Positions 60,645-64,000 of a DNA stretch of 64,000 nt are shown in pieces (position 1 is the first letter of the stretch; the number at the start of each line of letters is the position of its first letter). Both the position numbers and the translations under genes were made by a program. Source of the stretch: Acidobacteriales bacterium 59-55. Lineage in GTDB: Bacteria > Acidobacteriota > Terriglobia > Terriglobales > Acidobacteriaceae. Under the pieces are notes generated by a model, which was given only the letters and a program-made list of their open reading frames with translations, was not told where the DNA came from and did not search any database. The DNA lies in assembly GCA_001897435.1 (NCBI GenBank), contig MKSV01000003.1, forward strand, positions 715,250-779,249, written 5' to 3'.

Positions 60645-62081
60645 CTATCCCACCTGATACCGTTCGCCCCGCTTCGGGCAGACGACGTCGAGCCTGTACC
60701 GCCTCTCGATCTCCTCCTTCAGCGCCTGTTGCGCGTCCGGCTCGCCGTGCACCAGGAAGACGCGCTTCAGCGTGGGTGCCACCGGCGCCATCCACTCCAG
60801 AAGCTCGCGCTGGTCGGCGTGCCCGCTCAACTCGCCAATGGAGTCCACCTCGGCGCGCAGGCGCATCGGCTCGCCGAAGATCTTCACCTCCGGCCGCCGC
60901 TCGACAATCATGCGGCCCAGCGTATTCTCTGCCTGAAAGCCGGTAATCAGGATCAGGTTGCGCGGATCTTCGACGCTGTTCTTCAGATGATGCAGCACCC
61001 TGCCCGCCTCGCACATCCCCGAGGCCGAGATCACAATGAACGGCATGCGCAGCCCGTTGAGCGCCTTGCTCTCTTCAACCGACCGCGTGTAGTGCAGGCG
61101 CTTCCAGCCGAAGGGGTCCTGGTTGATATCGGCAAACATCTGCGCGTCCTTATCCCACTCCTCTTCATGCTTGCGAAAGACGTCGGTCACGTTCACGGCC
61201 AGCGGGCTGTCCACGAAGATGGGAATGTCGGGAATCGCCTTGTCGTTGATCAGTTCGTGCAGCAGCATTACCACCTGCTGCGTGCGGCCGACGGCAAAGG
61301 CGGGCATCACGATGTGGCCGCCGCGGCCTACGGTGCGGTTCACCAGGCCTGCCAGCTTCTTCTTCACCGGCCCGATGGGCTGATGCAGCCGGTTGCCGTA
61401 GGTGCTCTCCATGATGAGATATTCGGCAGCGGGCGCGGGATCGGGATCGCGGATGATCGGCAGCCCTTTGCGCCCCACGTCGCCCGAGAAGAGCAGCCGC
61501 GTCGTCCGGCCTTTTTCGCGGGCCTCGATCAGAACGCTGGTCGATCCCAGCATGTGCCCGGCATCGGTGGTGCTTGTGGTGAAGCCCGCCTCCGCCGTCG
61601 ATCCGGCCAGTAGCTGCGGCGTATGCAGCTTCACCGGCTTGAACAGATCGACCGCCTGCGCCGCATCCTCCTGCGTATAGAGAGGCGTCGCCTCACCGTT
61701 GCCCGGCGCAACGCCGATCGAACGCCGCCGCCGCGCCCACTTGTTCACGAACTCGGCATCCGACTCCTGGATATGCGCGCTGTCCTTCAGCATCTTCTCG
61801 CACAGGTCGACCGTCGCGGGAGTGGTATAGATGGGTCCGCGATAGCCCTGCTTCGCCAGCAGCGGCAGGTCGCCGCTATGGTCGATGTGCGCGTGTGAGA
61901 GCACAACGGCATTCAACTGTTCGGGCGGCAGCGCCAGGTGCGCATTCATCTCGCGGCCCTGCTGCCTGTGCCCCTGAAACAGCCCGCAGTCCAGCAGAAT
62001 ATTCTGCCCCGCGCACTCCAGATGGTGCGACGAACCGGTCACCGTCTGCGCTGCGCCCCAGAAATGCAATCGAATCCCCAT
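60645..62081 (-). CDS. MBL-fold beta-CASP RNA-processing hydrolase (CPSF/YSH1-like)
   Basis: A protein of 478 residues. Metallo-beta-lactamase motifs: LDCGLFQGHRQ, the zinc site LSHAHIDHSGDLP, TDAGHMLGSTSVLI and LFSGDVGRKGLP. The beta-CASP insert runs from about residue 215 (GGHIVMPAFAVGRTQQVVML, FVDSPLAVNVTDVFRKHE, MPFIVISASGMCEAGRVLHH) to the end, with RAEVDSIGELSGHADQREL and FLVHGEPDAQQALKE. No KH domains. Bacterial members are thought to be exo/endoribonucleases related to RNase J and CPSF73; activity has not been settled for most. Monocistronic. Confidence 0.9.
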   Translation of the reverse strand: MGIRLHFWGAAQTVTGSSHHLECAGQNILLDCGLFQGHRQQGREMNAHLALPPEQLNAVVLSHAHIDHSGDLPLLAKQGYRGPIYTTPATVDLCEKMLKDSAHIQESDAEFVNKWARRRRSIGVAPGNGEATPLYTQEDAAQAVDLFKPVKLHTPQLLAGSTAEAGFTTSTTDAGHMLGSTSVLIEAREKGRTTRLLFSGDVGRKGLPIIRDPDPAPAAEYLIMESTYGNRLHQPIGPVKKKLAGLVNRTVGRGGHIVMPAFAVGRTQQVVMLLHELINDKAIPDIPIFVDSPLAVNVTDVFRKHEEEWDKDAQMFADINQDPFGWKRLHYTRSVEESKALNGLRMPFIVISASGMCEAGRVLHHLKNSVEDPRNLILITGFQAENTLGRMIVERRPEVKIFGEPMRLRAEVDSIGELSGHADQRELLEWMAPVAPTLKRVFLVHGEPDAQQALKEEIERRYRLDVVCPKRGERYQVG

Positions 62082-62120
62082 GCACGCTCCCTGTTGAAAT
62101 CCAAAGCCATCCTATCTGAA

Positions 62121-62151
62121 AAAGAAAAGGCCCACCCCACGGGATGGGCCT
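62121..62151 (-). terminator. Rho-independent terminator of the lipoprotein gene
   Basis: On the minus strand AGGCCCATCCC and GGGGTGGGCCT pair (one G-T) and are followed by TTTTCTTTTTC. It lies about 50 bases past the stop of the gene at 62200 and just before the metallo-hydrolase gene. Confidence 0.88.
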
Positions 62152-62199
62152 CGACGATTCACCGCAGTAAACAACACCCGAACCATTACGGCTGAAGCA

Positions 62200-64000
<1,801 letters not shown>

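Overview
The window is GC-rich chromosomal DNA that most resembles a subdivision-1 Acidobacterium (Terriglobus / Granulicella / Edaphobacter type). I infer this from three large Oar-like TonB-dependent receptors with N-terminal carboxypeptidase-regulatory domains, MacB-type permeases without an ATPase, a PadR / permease-prefix pair, an HpnI-type glycosyltransferase, and many small intergenic hairpin repeats of a kind I associate with that group. No species can be assigned from the sequence alone.

Layout. 1-6762: the 3' part of mfd, a secreted DUF885 peptidase, a VapBC-type toxin-antitoxin pair with a symmetric operator, galU and a ferritin-like gene. 6982-22249: a sugar-acid / pentose utilisation locus. 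On the minus strand it holds a TonB-dependent receptor, a GH39 glycosidase, an MFS transporter, a rhamnonate-dehydratase-like enolase-superfamily enzyme, an AraD1/GguC-type FAH protein and a beta-hydroxyacid dehydrogenase. Divergently, on the plus strand, it holds a GntR/FadR regulator, a second MFS transporter, a YjhG/YagF-type xylonate dehydratase and a second FAH-type dehydratase. 22345-23619: an orphan MacB-type permease. 24063-29975, minus strand: a housekeeping block ispE, tRNA-Gln, prs, rplY, pth, rpsF, rpsR, rplI. 30000-34763: an ECF sigma / anti-sigma / secreted-protein unit divergent from a second TonB-dependent receptor. 34842-35932: ruvA and the RNase P RNA gene. 36123-38622: two tandem MacB-type permeases. 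38846-45490: envelope and redox genes (HpnI-like glycosyltransferase, ArnT/PMT-like glycosyltransferase, Rieske oxygenase, soluble sugar-dehydrogenase-like beta-propeller). 45661-55293: an accessory stretch of little-known genes, including an HExxH protein paired with a small membrane protein, a YdjM-like hydrolase, a third receptor, PadR with a prefix-domain membrane protein, and others. 55426-57048: a protein with five PPVYRP repeats. 57066-64000: DedA-family protein, MogA/MoaB, a TonB-like protein, miaA, a beta-CASP metallo-hydrolase, a lipoprotein and the 5' part of ligA.

Together, receptor, GH39, transporters and dehydratases form a plausible route for taking up and degrading plant-derived oligosaccharides and aldonic acids. 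Two FadR-type operator candidates lie between the divergent arms. The TonB-like protein at 58463 may energise the receptors; no ExbB/ExbD is present here.

The most distinctive sequence-level signal is several families of dispersed imperfect palindromes. Family A has 10 copies, B 3, C 3, plus single D and E loci. One family C copy lies in frame inside ispE and helps explain the unusual length of that protein. I found no CRISPR array, transposase, prophage or rRNA operon.
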